From Gammaproteobacteria bacterium UBA3067 (GTDB taxonomy: Bacteria > Pseudomonadota > Gammaproteobacteria > Pseudomonadales > UBA3067): 44,086 bases of DNA. Location: NCBI GenBank assembly GCA_002366835.1, contig DFBZ01000075.1, positions 1 to 44,086 on the forward strand, written 5' to 3'. Of this stretch, positions 31,743 through 40,122 are shown in pieces (position 1 is the stretch's first letter; each line of letters begins with the position of its first letter). A program made the position numbers and the translations under genes. The notes under the pieces were generated by a model. That model was given only the letters and a program-made list of their open reading frames with translations. It had not been told where the DNA came from and did no database searches.

Positions 31743-33425
31743 TCAGGCGCTGAGCAAGTGAAAGCTGGGTAAATTGTCCTTTTTATCTTGCCTGACCCAG
31801 CTATAAAAGTGTGCGGCGCTCATGGGTTTCGCAAAATGGAAACCCTGCCCTACTTCGCAGTTCAGTGATTTTAATTGAGACAGTGTTTCCTCATCTTCAA
31901 TACCTTCGGCCACAACGGTGAGGCCCAGCTTGTGCCCGAGCATGATGACGGTTTCGGCGATTGCCTGGGCCTCTGGGTCGGTTTGCATTTTTAGAACGAA
32001 GGATTGATCCACTTTGATTTCCGAAAATGGGATGCGGTGCAGCTGCAGCATGGAAGAATAGCCCGTGCCAAAGTCGTCGATGGAAATCTGAAAACCCTTA
32101 AGCCGCAGCCTTGTTAAACTATCCAAGGCGTTAATATGTTCATCCATTACAGTGGATTCTGTTACTTCGATGACCAATTTTTTAGGCTCTAGCTGGTGTT
32201 TTTTCATCAGCTCAAACATCTTTTCCGGTAGATCAAGCATATTGAACATACTTGATGACATATTGACGGAAAGCTGAATATCGATACCGTGATCTTGCCA
32301 GTTTTTCGCCTGACTAATTGCCTGCGACAGGATTTTCCAGGTCAACGCATCAATTAGGTTGTGCCGTTCTGCGATGGGGATAAAATTTACCGGGGTAAGA
32401 ATACCCAGCTCAGGATGCTGCCAGCGGCAAAGCACTTCTACGCCTATTAGCGCCTGGTCGCTCAGGGCTAGTTGAGGTTGATAATAGGCTTCAAATTCGT
32501 CGTTTTGTATTGCCTTTTGAATGTCTGCTGGCGAAAACTCTTTGTTTGTTTTTCGGGCAAATGTTTTATTGGGCGCGCACTCTTCGATAAGTGATTGCAG
32601 TAGCACGTGTAAATCGGTGATACGAAAAGGTTTCGTCAGAGAGCCCTTTAGATTCAGGTTGTGCTCCAGTGCTAATTTTTCAGCGGAGTGGAGAACGCTG
32701 CCATCAAAGCCACTTATAAGAACAATCGATGATTGGCACTTGCGTTGCGCCAAGTTGCGAATCACCTCAATGCCATCAATATCCGGCATATGTAAATCCA
32801 GAATTATTGCGTCGATATTTTCATCGTAGTCGGAATAGAACTGACTGGCGCGTTGGTAGGATTGCGTCTCAAAGCCCATGCCGCCCGCAACGTTGCTAAT
32901 GAGCTGCCCAATACTTATCTCGTCGTCGAGGATGCGCAGTTTAATTTGGTCGTTAGGGCTGTTTTTTGAAGCATTGTTATTGAGGGTGACACTTTCTTCG
33001 CTGAGTATTGCAGCAATGGAGTCGCGGTGTTTGTACAGGTGTTCGATGTAGCTTTTGTCTTCGTTAGAGATATGGCTGATCAACCATTCGTTCAGAAAAC
33101 CTAGCATGGCTTCGTGGGGAAATAGGCCCGGTAAATCTGAGTAAAGTTGTTTGAAATGGTTAAGCTCTGATGTGAATAATCGATGGGACTCTATATGTTG
33201 GGCAACATCCGGGTAATTGGTTTTTCGTAGAATGGCCTCTTCGCGAGAGAAATGTAGGTGAACGTAGTTCTGTAAGTTGTCTAACAGGTTTTGAGCGGGC
33301 GGGGGTTTGTCTTTATTGGTAATGGCGAGTCTGTATTGCTCAATAGCAGCAAATAGCGCCTTATGATCATCATCCAGAGTATCAATGCCAACGCTTAGCT
33401 GCTTATTCCAATGTGCTGTTTTCAT
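31743..33425 (-). CDS. Bacteriohaemerythrin-REC-EAL signalling protein
   Basis: A 560-residue soluble fusion. Residues 1-135 are a bacteriohaemerythrin with the full di-iron ligand set: His21 (DDDHK), His58 and Glu62 (HFSREE), His77, His81, His118 and Asp123 (HISNED). Residues 162-280 are a receiver domain (acidic DD167-168, phosphorylatable Asp210 in ILDLHMPD, Lys265). Residues 300-550 are an EAL phosphodiesterase (E330-V-L for EAL, DDFGTGYSSMLQL, VAEGIE, CEVGQGFHFAKP). It could degrade cyclic di-GMP in answer to oxygen or redox state plus phosphorylation. No kinase is next to it. It is convergent to the FieF-like gene across a MITE. Confidence 0.93.
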   Translation of the reverse strand: MKTAHWNKQLSVGIDTLDDDHKALFAAIEQYRLAITNKDKPPPAQNLLDNLQNYVHLHFSREEAILRKTNYPDVAQHIESHRLFTSELNHFKQLYSDLPGLFPHEAMLGFLNEWLISHISNEDKSYIEHLYKHRDSIAAILSEESVTLNNNASKNSPNDQIKLRILDDEISIGQLISNVAGGMGFETQSYQRASQFYSDYDENIDAIILDLHMPDIDGIEVIRNLAQRKCQSSIVLISGFDGSVLHSAEKLALEHNLNLKGSLTKPFRITDLHVLLQSLIEECAPNKTFARKTNKEFSPADIQKAIQNDEFEAYYQPQLALSDQALIGVEVLCRWQHPELGILTPVNFIPIAERHNLIDALTWKILSQAISQAKNWQDHGIDIQLSVNMSSSMFNMLDLPEKMFELMKKHQLEPKKLVIEVTESTVMDEHINALDSLTRLRLKGFQISIDDFGTGYSSMLQLHRIPFSEIKVDQSFVLKMQTDPEAQAIAETVIMLGHKLGLTVVAEGIEDEETLSQLKSLNCEVGQGFHFAKPMSAAHFYSWVRQDKKDNLPSFHLLSA

Positions 33426-33703
33426 ATTATTTTGATAGTTTCCGTTCCATCAAATAACCCTTGTGTGGCGTAGTCTCGCCGGGTTGGATTTGTAAAGGAT
33501 AGCGTTAATTATTGCGCTGGAACAGATAAATCACCGCTTTAGTAGATAATTATTTTGCATAAGGCAGTATCTTGTCGCGAGCCTGGCAAACACAGGTCAA
33601 ATTGTTGGCAATTTTGTACAAAGCTGCCATTATGGCGCGCAAAAAGTGGCCGATGAAGTGCTCGGCCCGGTGATAAATAATATTATTGTGTCAGGAGTTT
33701 TTT

Positions 33704-34498
33704 GTGTCAAAAAGTGAATCTTTATTTGTCCAAGATGGAAATATCTTTACTCCCACCTCCTATGCTCACGGGCCTTGGGGGACTCACTTGGTTCATGGTG
33801 GTTCCACCGGGGGTTTGATGGCTTATGTGCTTGAGCAGTGCGCGCCGAACCCCGATATGAGAATGGTGCGAACCACGCTTGATATGTTTCGCCCTGTGCC
33901 GATGGCCCCTTTGCGGGTTGAAAGCGAGGTGTTGCGGGAAGGCCGACGTCTGCAGATGGTCGAAGCAACGATCTATGCGGAAGATAAAGCCGTAGCGCGT
34001 TCAGTGGGAATCAGAATGAGAAAAAGTGAAATAAAGGTACCTGAAAAATACCAGCCTTCCACGGCTGCACCTGAGGGGCCTGTTGGTTTGCCGGAGCTCA
34101 AGCTCTCAGGTGATGCGCAAGGTGAAAGGTTGCCGGGTCTCAATTCAAACTTAGAAGTTCGACGTTTGCATGGTTTTGATGGCAAAGGTGAGGGTTGCGC
34201 CTGGTTTAAAGTGCCGGTGCCTGTGGTGGAAGGCGTAAAAAATACCGCGTTCGTGCACTTAGGGATCATCTCCGACTTTGGTAACGGACTCGCGCAGTTA
34301 TTTTTGCCAGAAACCATGGGCATGATAAATGGCGATATTAATTTATACTTGCACCGCGACCCTCGCGGGGAGTGGATCGCTCTAGAGTCAAAAGCTACTA
34401 TGAGCGAGACGGGTGTCGGGGTGGTGAATACCCAAGTTTATGATACCGATGGATTGGTTGCCCAGTGTCACCAGGCAGTTATGGTACAAATTCGTTAA
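33704..34498 (+). CDS. TesB-like double-hotdog acyl-CoA thioesterase
   Basis: About 264 residues with two hotdog halves: HGGSTGGLMAYVLEQ with MVRTTLDMFRPVPMAPLRVESEVLREGRRLQMVEATIY, then TAFVHLGIISDFGNGLAQLF with INGDINLYLHRDPRGEWIALES. This fits the thioesterase-like superfamily (TesB/Acot8-like) acting on acyl-CoA of unknown chain length. GTG at 33704 is chosen because CAGGAG lies 6 bases before it. The upstream 278-bp spacer shows no repeat or gene. The adenylate cyclase gene starts 26 bp later, so the two may be cotranscribed. Confidence 0.8.
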   Translation: MSKSESLFVQDGNIFTPTSYAHGPWGTHLVHGGSTGGLMAYVLEQCAPNPDMRMVRTTLDMFRPVPMAPLRVESEVLREGRRLQMVEATIYAEDKAVARSVGIRMRKSEIKVPEKYQPSTAAPEGPVGLPELKLSGDAQGERLPGLNSNLEVRRLHGFDGKGEGCAWFKVPVPVVEGVKNTAFVHLGIISDFGNGLAQLFLPETMGMINGDINLYLHRDPRGEWIALESKATMSETGVGVVNTQVYDTDGLVAQCHQAVMVQIR

Positions 34499-34524
34499 CT
34501 AACAGAGATCGATTTGGGAGAAAA

Positions 34525-36048
34525 ATGGATCAGCCGTCGAGTTCAGATTCAGCCCCCACGCCGCTAAATGAGCTGCGTTTGTGGCAGCGCTATCATATCC
34601 ATTTGACTCTTCTTTACGGGCTGGCGATTCTGCTTGCCATGCTTCTTCTCGGGCAAAAGGTCTACGACCTTCGGGTGAGCAGTGAGCTGTCTTCGTTGCA
34701 AAAGCGCCTTGTGGTGTTGGTCACTGCTTTGGCGGGCTCTGTGGATGTGCAGGCAATTGAAGAAACGCCCCTGGATAATGGTGAGGCGGGCCTTGCTCAC
34801 CAGCGCATGCGGGGAAAATTTGCCAAAGTTATGGCAGAAGATGCCTTGTTGCAAAGTATTTATGTCTTCCGTCAAACCGAAGAGCCAACCCAGCTACGTT
34901 TTTTTGTCGATATAGTGCGCGATGGCGAAGAAGCTGTACCGGGAGAGCCTTATGATGCGAGCAGCCTGCTGACCTTGCTAAAAGGGTTTTCCCAGCCGGT
35001 GGTGGAAGACCAGCCTCAGAGTGATAGCTTCGGCACCAGCCTTTCTGGTTACGCGCCTATCCGAAATGCGCAGGGGCGTTCAGTGGGTATGCTTGGCGTA
35101 GATGTTGATGCAAAGGATATTGAGCTTGCTAAGAAGGATGTGCTGACTAGCACCATGACGGTTTTTGGCGGAGCGGTGGCGGCGCTGGCTTTATTATCTC
35201 TGGTGGTGGCGCAGAATATCCGAAAACCCTTGAGTCAAATCATCGACGCGGCGACAGCAATTTCAGAGGGGGAATTTGCTACCCGTATTGAGCTTGATCG
35301 CAAAGACGAGTTCGGCATCATGGGCAGGCAAATTGACCAAATGGCCACACAGCTCCAGCAAAGGGAATTTATTCGTCAGACTTTCGGGCGTTATGTCAGC
35401 GAGATGGTGGCCGAAAACCTGCTTAAGGAAACCAGCGATACCGTGCTTGGTGGTGAGGAGCGGGTGGTGTCCATTCTTTTTTCTGACCTTAAGGGTTACA
35501 CCACCCTTAGTGAACAATTACCGCCGGCCCAGCTGGTCAAAATGCTTAATGATTACTTTGGTGCCATGACAGCCATCATTGATGCGCATGGGGGTTGTGT
35601 GATTGAGTTTTTGGGAGACGGCATCCTGGCCGTTTTCGGCGCGCCGCAGCGCATGGATAATCACGCTGAGCAAGCCGTGCGATGTGCGTTGGCGATGCAG
35701 GAGCGCCTCAAGGCCCTGCCAGAGGACTGGGAGGGCGAGGCCCTGGGCGAGTACTTTAATCAGGATGGCGGCCAGGACTTTGCCATGCGTATTGGTATTC
35801 ATACCGGGCCGGTTGTTGCCGGCAACCTGGGCTGCCCATCGCGGATGAAATACGCAGTCATTGGAGACTCAGTGAATGTTGCTGCCCGCCTCGAAGCCAT
35901 GAATAAGGCGCTCAATAGTGACACGCTTATTAGTGGCGATACCTTTAATCAGCTGCCGGTCGCGCTTGCCAAAAATTTACACTCTGAGGGCGTGCAAAAA
36001 ATTGATGGTCGAGAACGCAGTTTGCCGGTCTATGCGGTGAGCACTTAA
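34525..36048 (+). CDS. Membrane class III adenylate/guanylate cyclase with HAMP
   Basis: About 507 residues: a membrane helix (around 28-48), a periplasmic sensor region of about 165 residues with a Cache-like end (GYAPIRNAQGRSVGMLGVDVDA), a second helix, a HAMP linker (IRKPLSQIIDAATAISEGEF), then a class III cyclase domain. The metal aspartate Asp321 is in FSDLKGYTTL, the second in EFLGDGILAVFG. The transition-state region is IGDSVNVAARLE, with RIGIHTGPVVAGN before it. The adenine-recognising Lys is in SRMKYAVIGD, so cAMP is the likely product. The catalytic set is complete. ATG follows GGGAGA by 5 bases. Confidence 0.92.
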   Translation: MDQPSSSDSAPTPLNELRLWQRYHIHLTLLYGLAILLAMLLLGQKVYDLRVSSELSSLQKRLVVLVTALAGSVDVQAIEETPLDNGEAGLAHQRMRGKFAKVMAEDALLQSIYVFRQTEEPTQLRFFVDIVRDGEEAVPGEPYDASSLLTLLKGFSQPVVEDQPQSDSFGTSLSGYAPIRNAQGRSVGMLGVDVDAKDIELAKKDVLTSTMTVFGGAVAALALLSLVVAQNIRKPLSQIIDAATAISEGEFATRIELDRKDEFGIMGRQIDQMATQLQQREFIRQTFGRYVSEMVAENLLKETSDTVLGGEERVVSILFSDLKGYTTLSEQLPPAQLVKMLNDYFGAMTAIIDAHGGCVIEFLGDGILAVFGAPQRMDNHAEQAVRCALAMQERLKALPEDWEGEALGEYFNQDGGQDFAMRIGIHTGPVVAGNLGCPSRMKYAVIGDSVNVAARLEAMNKALNSDTLISGDTFNQLPVALAKNLHSEGVQKIDGRERSLPVYAVST

Positions 36049-36143
36049 GTTTTAGCGGGTAGGTTCGCTAAATTCATTCTTAATGCAAATAACAATGAAT
36101 CGCATTTACATTGTTATTCCTTTCGATATAATAACCCCATCTC

Positions 36144-36287
36144 AAGGACATCTCTAAAAATTAGAATTTTTATTCGAGAGCAAGGAAGCACCGCACGGAA
36201 ACCCGGAGTGTAGAAGGGCTACATGAGGAGTTGAGTACGGAGCTGACGCCGCTATCGGGTAAAAAAGCAATTTTTAGAGATGCCCTT
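36144..36287. repeat. MITE with ATCTCTAAAAATT terminal inverted repeats
   Basis: AAGGACATCTCTAAAAATT at 36144-36162 is matched inverted by AATTTTTAGAGATGCCCTT at 36269-36287, with one mismatch. The 144-bp element has no gene. Its GG-starting ends and the flanks TCAA/TTAA would fit IS5-type mobilisation (4-bp YTAR target), but this is a guess. It lies 36 bp upstream of the porin gene, so it may carry part of the redox operon promoter. Confidence 0.85.
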
Positions 36288-36323
36288 AAGCATCCATAAA
36301 TAACGCAACGCTAGAGGGGTCCA

Positions 36324-37361
36324 ATGAGAAATTCTAAATTAGGTTCAAGGCTGTTCGCACTTTCGCTAGCCATACTAGGTGCTTGTAGTCACGCAAGCGC
36401 CGCCGAAGCACAGCAACAAATAGGCGGCTACGGTGAGCTGCACTACAACAACATCCCTTCCAGCGGTGAAAACGGTGATGAGACTATTGATTTCCATCGT
36501 TTTGTCTTGTTCTTTGGGCATGAATTTAGTGAGACCATCCATTTCTTTTCCGAAGTAGAGCTTGAGCATAGCCTTGCGGGTGAAGGCAAAGCGGGAGAAG
36601 TTGAGCTGGAGCAAGCCTATATTCACTTCCAGCTAAATGAAACGTTTGCAGTGACGGCAGGATTATTTATTGTGCCAGTCGGTATTTTAAATGAAACCCA
36701 TGAACCGCCCACTTTTTATGGTGTAGAACGCAACCCAGTTGAAAAACGTATTATTCCTGCCACCTGGTGGGAGTCCGGCGCCATGTTAAGCGGTACCCTG
36801 CCAGAAATAGGTTTCTCCTATGATTTGGCCTACCATAGCGGATTAGATGCCGGGGCGAATATTCGCAGTGGGCGCCAGAAGTCATCGAAGGCGGAAGCAG
36901 AAAATAAAGCCATGACGGGTCGAGTGCGTTATTCCGGGCAGCCGGGTCTTGAGATTGCTGCGACAGTACAGTTTCAGGAAGACCTGGATCAAGTAGAAGG
37001 CGGTGCCGATGATGCAGTGCTGTTTGAAACCCATATGGTACTCACTAAAGGTGACTTTGGTGCGCGCGCTCTATATGCCCTGTGGGACATCAACGGTGAT
37101 GTGGGAACAGACTACCTGGGTGAACAGAGTGGATTTTATATCGAAGGCAGCTACAAGGTTTCTCCCCAATGGGGGCTCTTCGCCCGCCACGCTGAACTCA
37201 ACTATCGCCGGACAAGCGCGGGGCTTGAGCGAGAAGAACAGCAGCAGAATGTCGGGTTTAATTACTGGCCTCACGAGGATGTTGTCATCAAAGCCGATAT
37301 TCAGGCACAAAATGACGATGCCGGTGATGGTTTTAATTTAGGAATTGGGTATCAGTTTTAG
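36324..37361 (+). CDS. Outer-membrane porin-like protein of a redox operon
   Basis: A 345-residue protein with a signal peptide (cleavage near ASA-AE) and porin-type strands, ending FNLGIGYQF. Regions such as FSETIHFFSEVELEHS, VTAGLFIVPVGILNETHEPPTFYGVERNPVEKRIIPATWWESG are typical of a group of proteobacterial porins of the OprO/P-like fold. A Cys at position 21 could suggest a lipobox, but the sequence around it (GACS) sits too early relative to the ASA site. An AGAGGGG ribosome site is close to the ATG. It is the first gene of an operon with a flavin-binding protein and a PepSY membrane protein, so it may pass a metal or redox substrate (inferred). Confidence 0.75.
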   Translation: MRNSKLGSRLFALSLAILGACSHASAAEAQQQIGGYGELHYNNIPSSGENGDETIDFHRFVLFFGHEFSETIHFFSEVELEHSLAGEGKAGEVELEQAYIHFQLNETFAVTAGLFIVPVGILNETHEPPTFYGVERNPVEKRIIPATWWESGAMLSGTLPEIGFSYDLAYHSGLDAGANIRSGRQKSSKAEAENKAMTGRVRYSGQPGLEIAATVQFQEDLDQVEGGADDAVLFETHMVLTKGDFGARALYALWDINGDVGTDYLGEQSGFYIEGSYKVSPQWGLFARHAELNYRRTSAGLEREEQQQNVGFNYWPHEDVVIKADIQAQNDDAGDGFNLGIGYQF

Positions 37362-37374
37362 GTGATGGAATAAG

Positions 37375-37935
37375 GTGTTATTGCAAAGAAATACCCATAG
37401 ATATATTGGGCCGCTATTTATAGCGGCCCTTGTTGGTTTGACGTTTGCTGGCAGCGTTTGGGCAAAGGAAAAACAAACTGCTCACCAAATTTTCCTTGCC
37501 CAGGTTTTTGGCAAAGAAACCCCCAAGGCTGAAATAAAAACCCTTTCGGATGTCGATAAACAAATCATCAAAAAAATATTGAGCCATCCCCTCTCTTTTC
37601 AACGCGTTCGATATTGGCGCAAGGGGAATAGCGCAGTATGGCTGCTCGAAGAAATAGGCAAACATAAACCCATTACGGCAGGCTTTTGGTTGGAATACGG
37701 CGTCATTAAAAAAGCCAAGGTGCTGGCGTTTCGAGAGAGTCGTGGCTGGGAAATCAAATACCCTTATTTCCTCAAACAATTTAAAGGAGCCTCGCTTCAA
37801 GAAAATAATACACTGCTCGCTAATATAGATGGCATTAGTGGGGCAACGCTATCGGTGCGCGCCATGAAAAAAATGGCGCACATTGCCCTGTATCTTAACC
37901 AACAAGGCGCTAGCCCTCAGAGTGCTCCGCTTTGA
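37375..37935 (+). CDS. FMN-binding domain periplasmic protein (likely flavinylated)
   Basis: A 186-residue protein with an N-terminal helix/signal (about 10-30, ending VWA) and an FMN-bind domain. The flavinylation motif DGISGATLS has Thr158 as the probable site where ApbE attaches FMN, as in NqrC and RnfG. It therefore acts outside the cytoplasm as an electron carrier. The start is GTG 13 bp after the porin stop. The next gene overlaps its stop (TTGA), so translation is coupled. No apbE is in the window. The partner PepSY protein probably donates or takes the electrons. Confidence 0.85.
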   Translation: MLLQRNTHRYIGPLFIAALVGLTFAGSVWAKEKQTAHQIFLAQVFGKETPKAEIKTLSDVDKQIIKKILSHPLSFQRVRYWRKGNSAVWLLEEIGKHKPITAGFWLEYGVIKKAKVLAFRESRGWEIKYPYFLKQFKGASLQENNTLLANIDGISGATLSVRAMKKMAHIALYLNQQGASPQSAPL

Positions 37936-38690
37936 AAATATCGGCAAAAAAAAGTTTTTTTAAACTGCTTCTTTTACACCGACGTATTGGCCTGGTGGTG
38001 GTTTGGCTTGTGCTGTGGTTAGCCACTACCGGCATCCTGCTGAATCACAGTCATGACCTAAATCTGGATGAAATTTCATTAAAATCGGCTTGGTTGCAAA
38101 AACTTTATGGGCTGGAGTCAGAACCACCCTCAATGGCTTACCCCCTGGGCCAAGGTTGGTTGCTCGCACTACCTGGTGCCTATTACCTCGAAGATCGAAC
38201 TATTCCAGAAGATTATGGAACCCTAGTAGGAGGGGTAAAATTAAAGAGCTCATCGCTACTGGTGACAAATGAATCGGTAGTCGTGTTTGATCAACAAGGA
38301 GACGTGCTAGAGGTGCAAGGTGTTTTCCACGGCCTGGAGGGAGAGTTTCTTCAAGTGGGCCTTCACCAAGAGTTGCCGATACTAAAAACATCTAAAGGCT
38401 ACTATCTAGCGAGCGCGGACTTGCTGGAGTGGAAACCTTTTTCTGAAAATCATGCCGAGGTAAGCTGGAGTGTCTTAAAGCCCACGCCAGAAGCCTTGCT
38501 GAATAAAATTCGTGGGCTTGAGCGCAATAACCAGCCGGTTGTTTCTTTGGAAAAGTTTATATTAGATCTACACTCAGGGCGTTTATTTGGTCGTCTGTCG
38601 TGGTTATTTATGGATATATTCGCACTGCTACTAATAGCCGGGTCCGTTAGTGGGTTTGTTATCTGGTTTAAACTGCGAGTAAAAAATTAA
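37932..38690 (+). CDS. PepSY-associated membrane protein
   Basis: A 252-residue protein with an N-terminal helix (LLLHRRIGLVVVWLVLWLATTGILLNHSHDL), a periplasmic middle part and a C-terminal helix (WLFMDIFALLLIAGSVSGFVIWFKLR). LHRRIG and the ILLNHS turn are signatures of PepSY-TM proteins. Members of this family occur with FMN-binding proteins and reductases in extracytoplasmic electron transfer. His residues in both helices (LLLHRRIG, ILDLHSGRLFG) may bind haem. The TTG start overlaps the previous stop. It ends just upstream of a lone MITE end. Confidence 0.8.
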   Translation: MKISAKKSFFKLLLLHRRIGLVVVWLVLWLATTGILLNHSHDLNLDEISLKSAWLQKLYGLESEPPSMAYPLGQGWLLALPGAYYLEDRTIPEDYGTLVGGVKLKSSSLLVTNESVVVFDQQGDVLEVQGVFHGLEGEFLQVGLHQELPILKTSKGYYLASADLLEWKPFSENHAEVSWSVLKPTPEALLNKIRGLERNNQPVVSLEKFILDLHSGRLFGRLSWLFMDIFALLLIAGSVSGFVIWFKLRVKN

Positions 38691-38734
38691 GCGGTTAAAG
38701 ATTTTGCGTAATGCCGTAACAAACCCTCTGTTTT

Positions 38735-38756
38735 TCTAATTTTTAGAGATGCCCTA
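38735..38756. repeat. Solo inverted end of the 36144 MITE family
   Basis: TTCTAATTTTTAGAGATGCCCT is the reverse complement of the left end of the 36144-36287 MITE, extended by three bases, with one mismatch. No partner end is present nearby, so it is a remnant. It is inverted relative to that left end, and the porin-FMN-PepSY operon lies exactly between. Confidence 0.75.
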
Positions 38757-39176
38757 TGGCTGCAGGGGACTGGTTTTTTGCGGAAGATTGATCTTAAGGC
38801 ATTGATTTTATATAGACTTCCCCCCCCCCCTTTTTTTTAACTACCGTTTTTAGGTTGATGGCATATCGTGGAAACATTACGGAAAGGATCTAATACCAAA
38901 GCAGATTTTCCTTGAGCTGAACTTCCTCAATAACATGAATTAGAGCTTGCCTAGGGGGGGTAAAGGGCGCTGAAATTAGTAAATTGCTTCTCTAAATGTC
39001 TGATTTAATAACCGCGCCCGCTTTCTGGCACCAACACTTTTCATTACATGCAACTTTATAATACGACATTTCCAAATCTTTGAACTGTGTTCACTTTTCA
39101 GCGCAATACAATAGAAGTTCTCTGCTATGATTTTTATTCAAGTGGCAACTTTCAATTGGTTTTTCGGAGAGTCTAA
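38757..39176. other. Intergenic region with a C11-T8 tract
   Basis: About 420 bp with no gene. It holds a homopolymer run of 11 C then 8 T at 38820-38838. About 8 bp later, a 20-bp stretch (CTACCGTTTTTAGGTTGATGG-like) resembles the right end of the hairpin MITE. It is too short to call a copy. The promoter of the PilJ-N-type gene should lie in the right part; a GGAGA ribosome site precedes its ATG. Confidence 0.5.
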
Positions 39177-40001
39177 ATGAAGAGCATGGTCATATCGTTC
39201 AACCCAATAGCACTCATCATTTTATCCATTCTTTTCACTGCTTCAGAAATTGCCAGATCGGAGACTATTAGTCTCAGTGAATCAATTGATCAATCTGGCC
39301 GACAACGGATGCTCACCCAGCGCATAACCAAGGCATATATTATGCGCGCCTCTCAGGTCAATACATTCAAAGCAAAAACGCAATTAGCAGCTTCCGTCGT
39401 CACCTTTGAAAAACAACTTGCCAATCTGAAAGGGTTTGCACCAACGCCAGAGATCAAGTCAAAGCTTGCAATAGTTGAAAAACAGTGGGGGGAATTTAAA
39501 ACATTTGCAACAGCAACGCCATCAAAAGGTGGTATCAAGATGTTGCTACAATTAAGCGAACCATTGTTAGAAAATAGCAATGAAGTTGTTCTCGCTTTAG
39601 AAAATTATGCCAATAGAGATACCGCGAAATTGATTAACGTTTCTGGCCGGCAACGAATGCTTTCTCAACGAATCGCAAAAAATTATATTGCTCAGTACTC
39701 AGGGATAATGAACGAGTCTATTTCAAATGAGTTAAATAGCGCGATACAGGACTTTGATGCGGCATTAACCTTATTGCTGAAAGCTCCACAAAACTCCAAA
39801 GAAATCACAAACAGTTTAGAGGAAGTACGAACGCAGTGGGATTTTTCGAAAAAGGGTTTTACCGAATTAAAAGATGGGCAATATGTCCCACATATTATTT
39901 CCGTGGTCAGTGACTCTATTCTCAAAAAGATGAACAATATTACCGGCCTATATAGCGATTTACTATCAGATAGTGCGAGTAAAAAATTACTAATTAACTA
40001 G
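39177..40001 (+). CDS. PilJ-N (type IV pili MCP N-terminal) domain protein, end altered by an IS
   Basis: A 274-residue secreted protein with a signal peptide (about 1-28, ending ARS-ET). It has two copies of the type IV pili methyl-accepting transducer N-terminal motif: SGRQRMLTQRITKAYIM near 40 and SGRQRMLSQRIAKNYIAQ near 156. Each is followed by a helical hairpin. Standalone proteins of this type are about 270-290 residues long, possibly nitrate/nitrite or other ligand binders. The stop TAG is formed at the IS boundary: TA from the target and G from the IS end. The native end may have been longer by some residues; it is otherwise intact. Confidence 0.75.
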   Translation: MKSMVISFNPIALIILSILFTASEIARSETISLSESIDQSGRQRMLTQRITKAYIMRASQVNTFKAKTQLAASVVTFEKQLANLKGFAPTPEIKSKLAIVEKQWGEFKTFATATPSKGGIKMLLQLSEPLLENSNEVVLALENYANRDTAKLINVSGRQRMLSQRIAKNYIAQYSGIMNESISNELNSAIQDFDAALTLLLKAPQNSKEITNSLEEVRTQWDFSKKGFTELKDGQYVPHIISVVSDSILKKMNNITGLYSDLLSDSASKKLLIN

Positions 40002-40076
40002 TGCCCATCCATAAACCATTAAACTGTTGAAATACATGATGTTATATAGGCAATAACGAAAAAATCCTTGGGATTT

Positions 40077-40085
40077 TGTTATAAT
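40077..40085 (+). promoter_or_regulatory. Extended -10 promoter of the transposase gene
   Basis: TG-T-TATAAT, a perfect extended -10 box, 38 bp before the transposase ATG. Just upstream is a small palindrome AATCC-TTG-GGATT (40064-40076) that could be an operator. No good -35 box is seen at 17 bp, as is usual for extended -10 promoters. Confidence 0.55.
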
Positions 40086-40122
40086 TAATTTGCGAAAAAG
40101 ACAAAAAACCAAGGATTTAGCC

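Noticed and set aside
38846..38866. Third copy of the hairpin MITE
   Set aside because: Only about 20 bp resemble one end, with mismatches and no matching opposite end; chance cannot be excluded.
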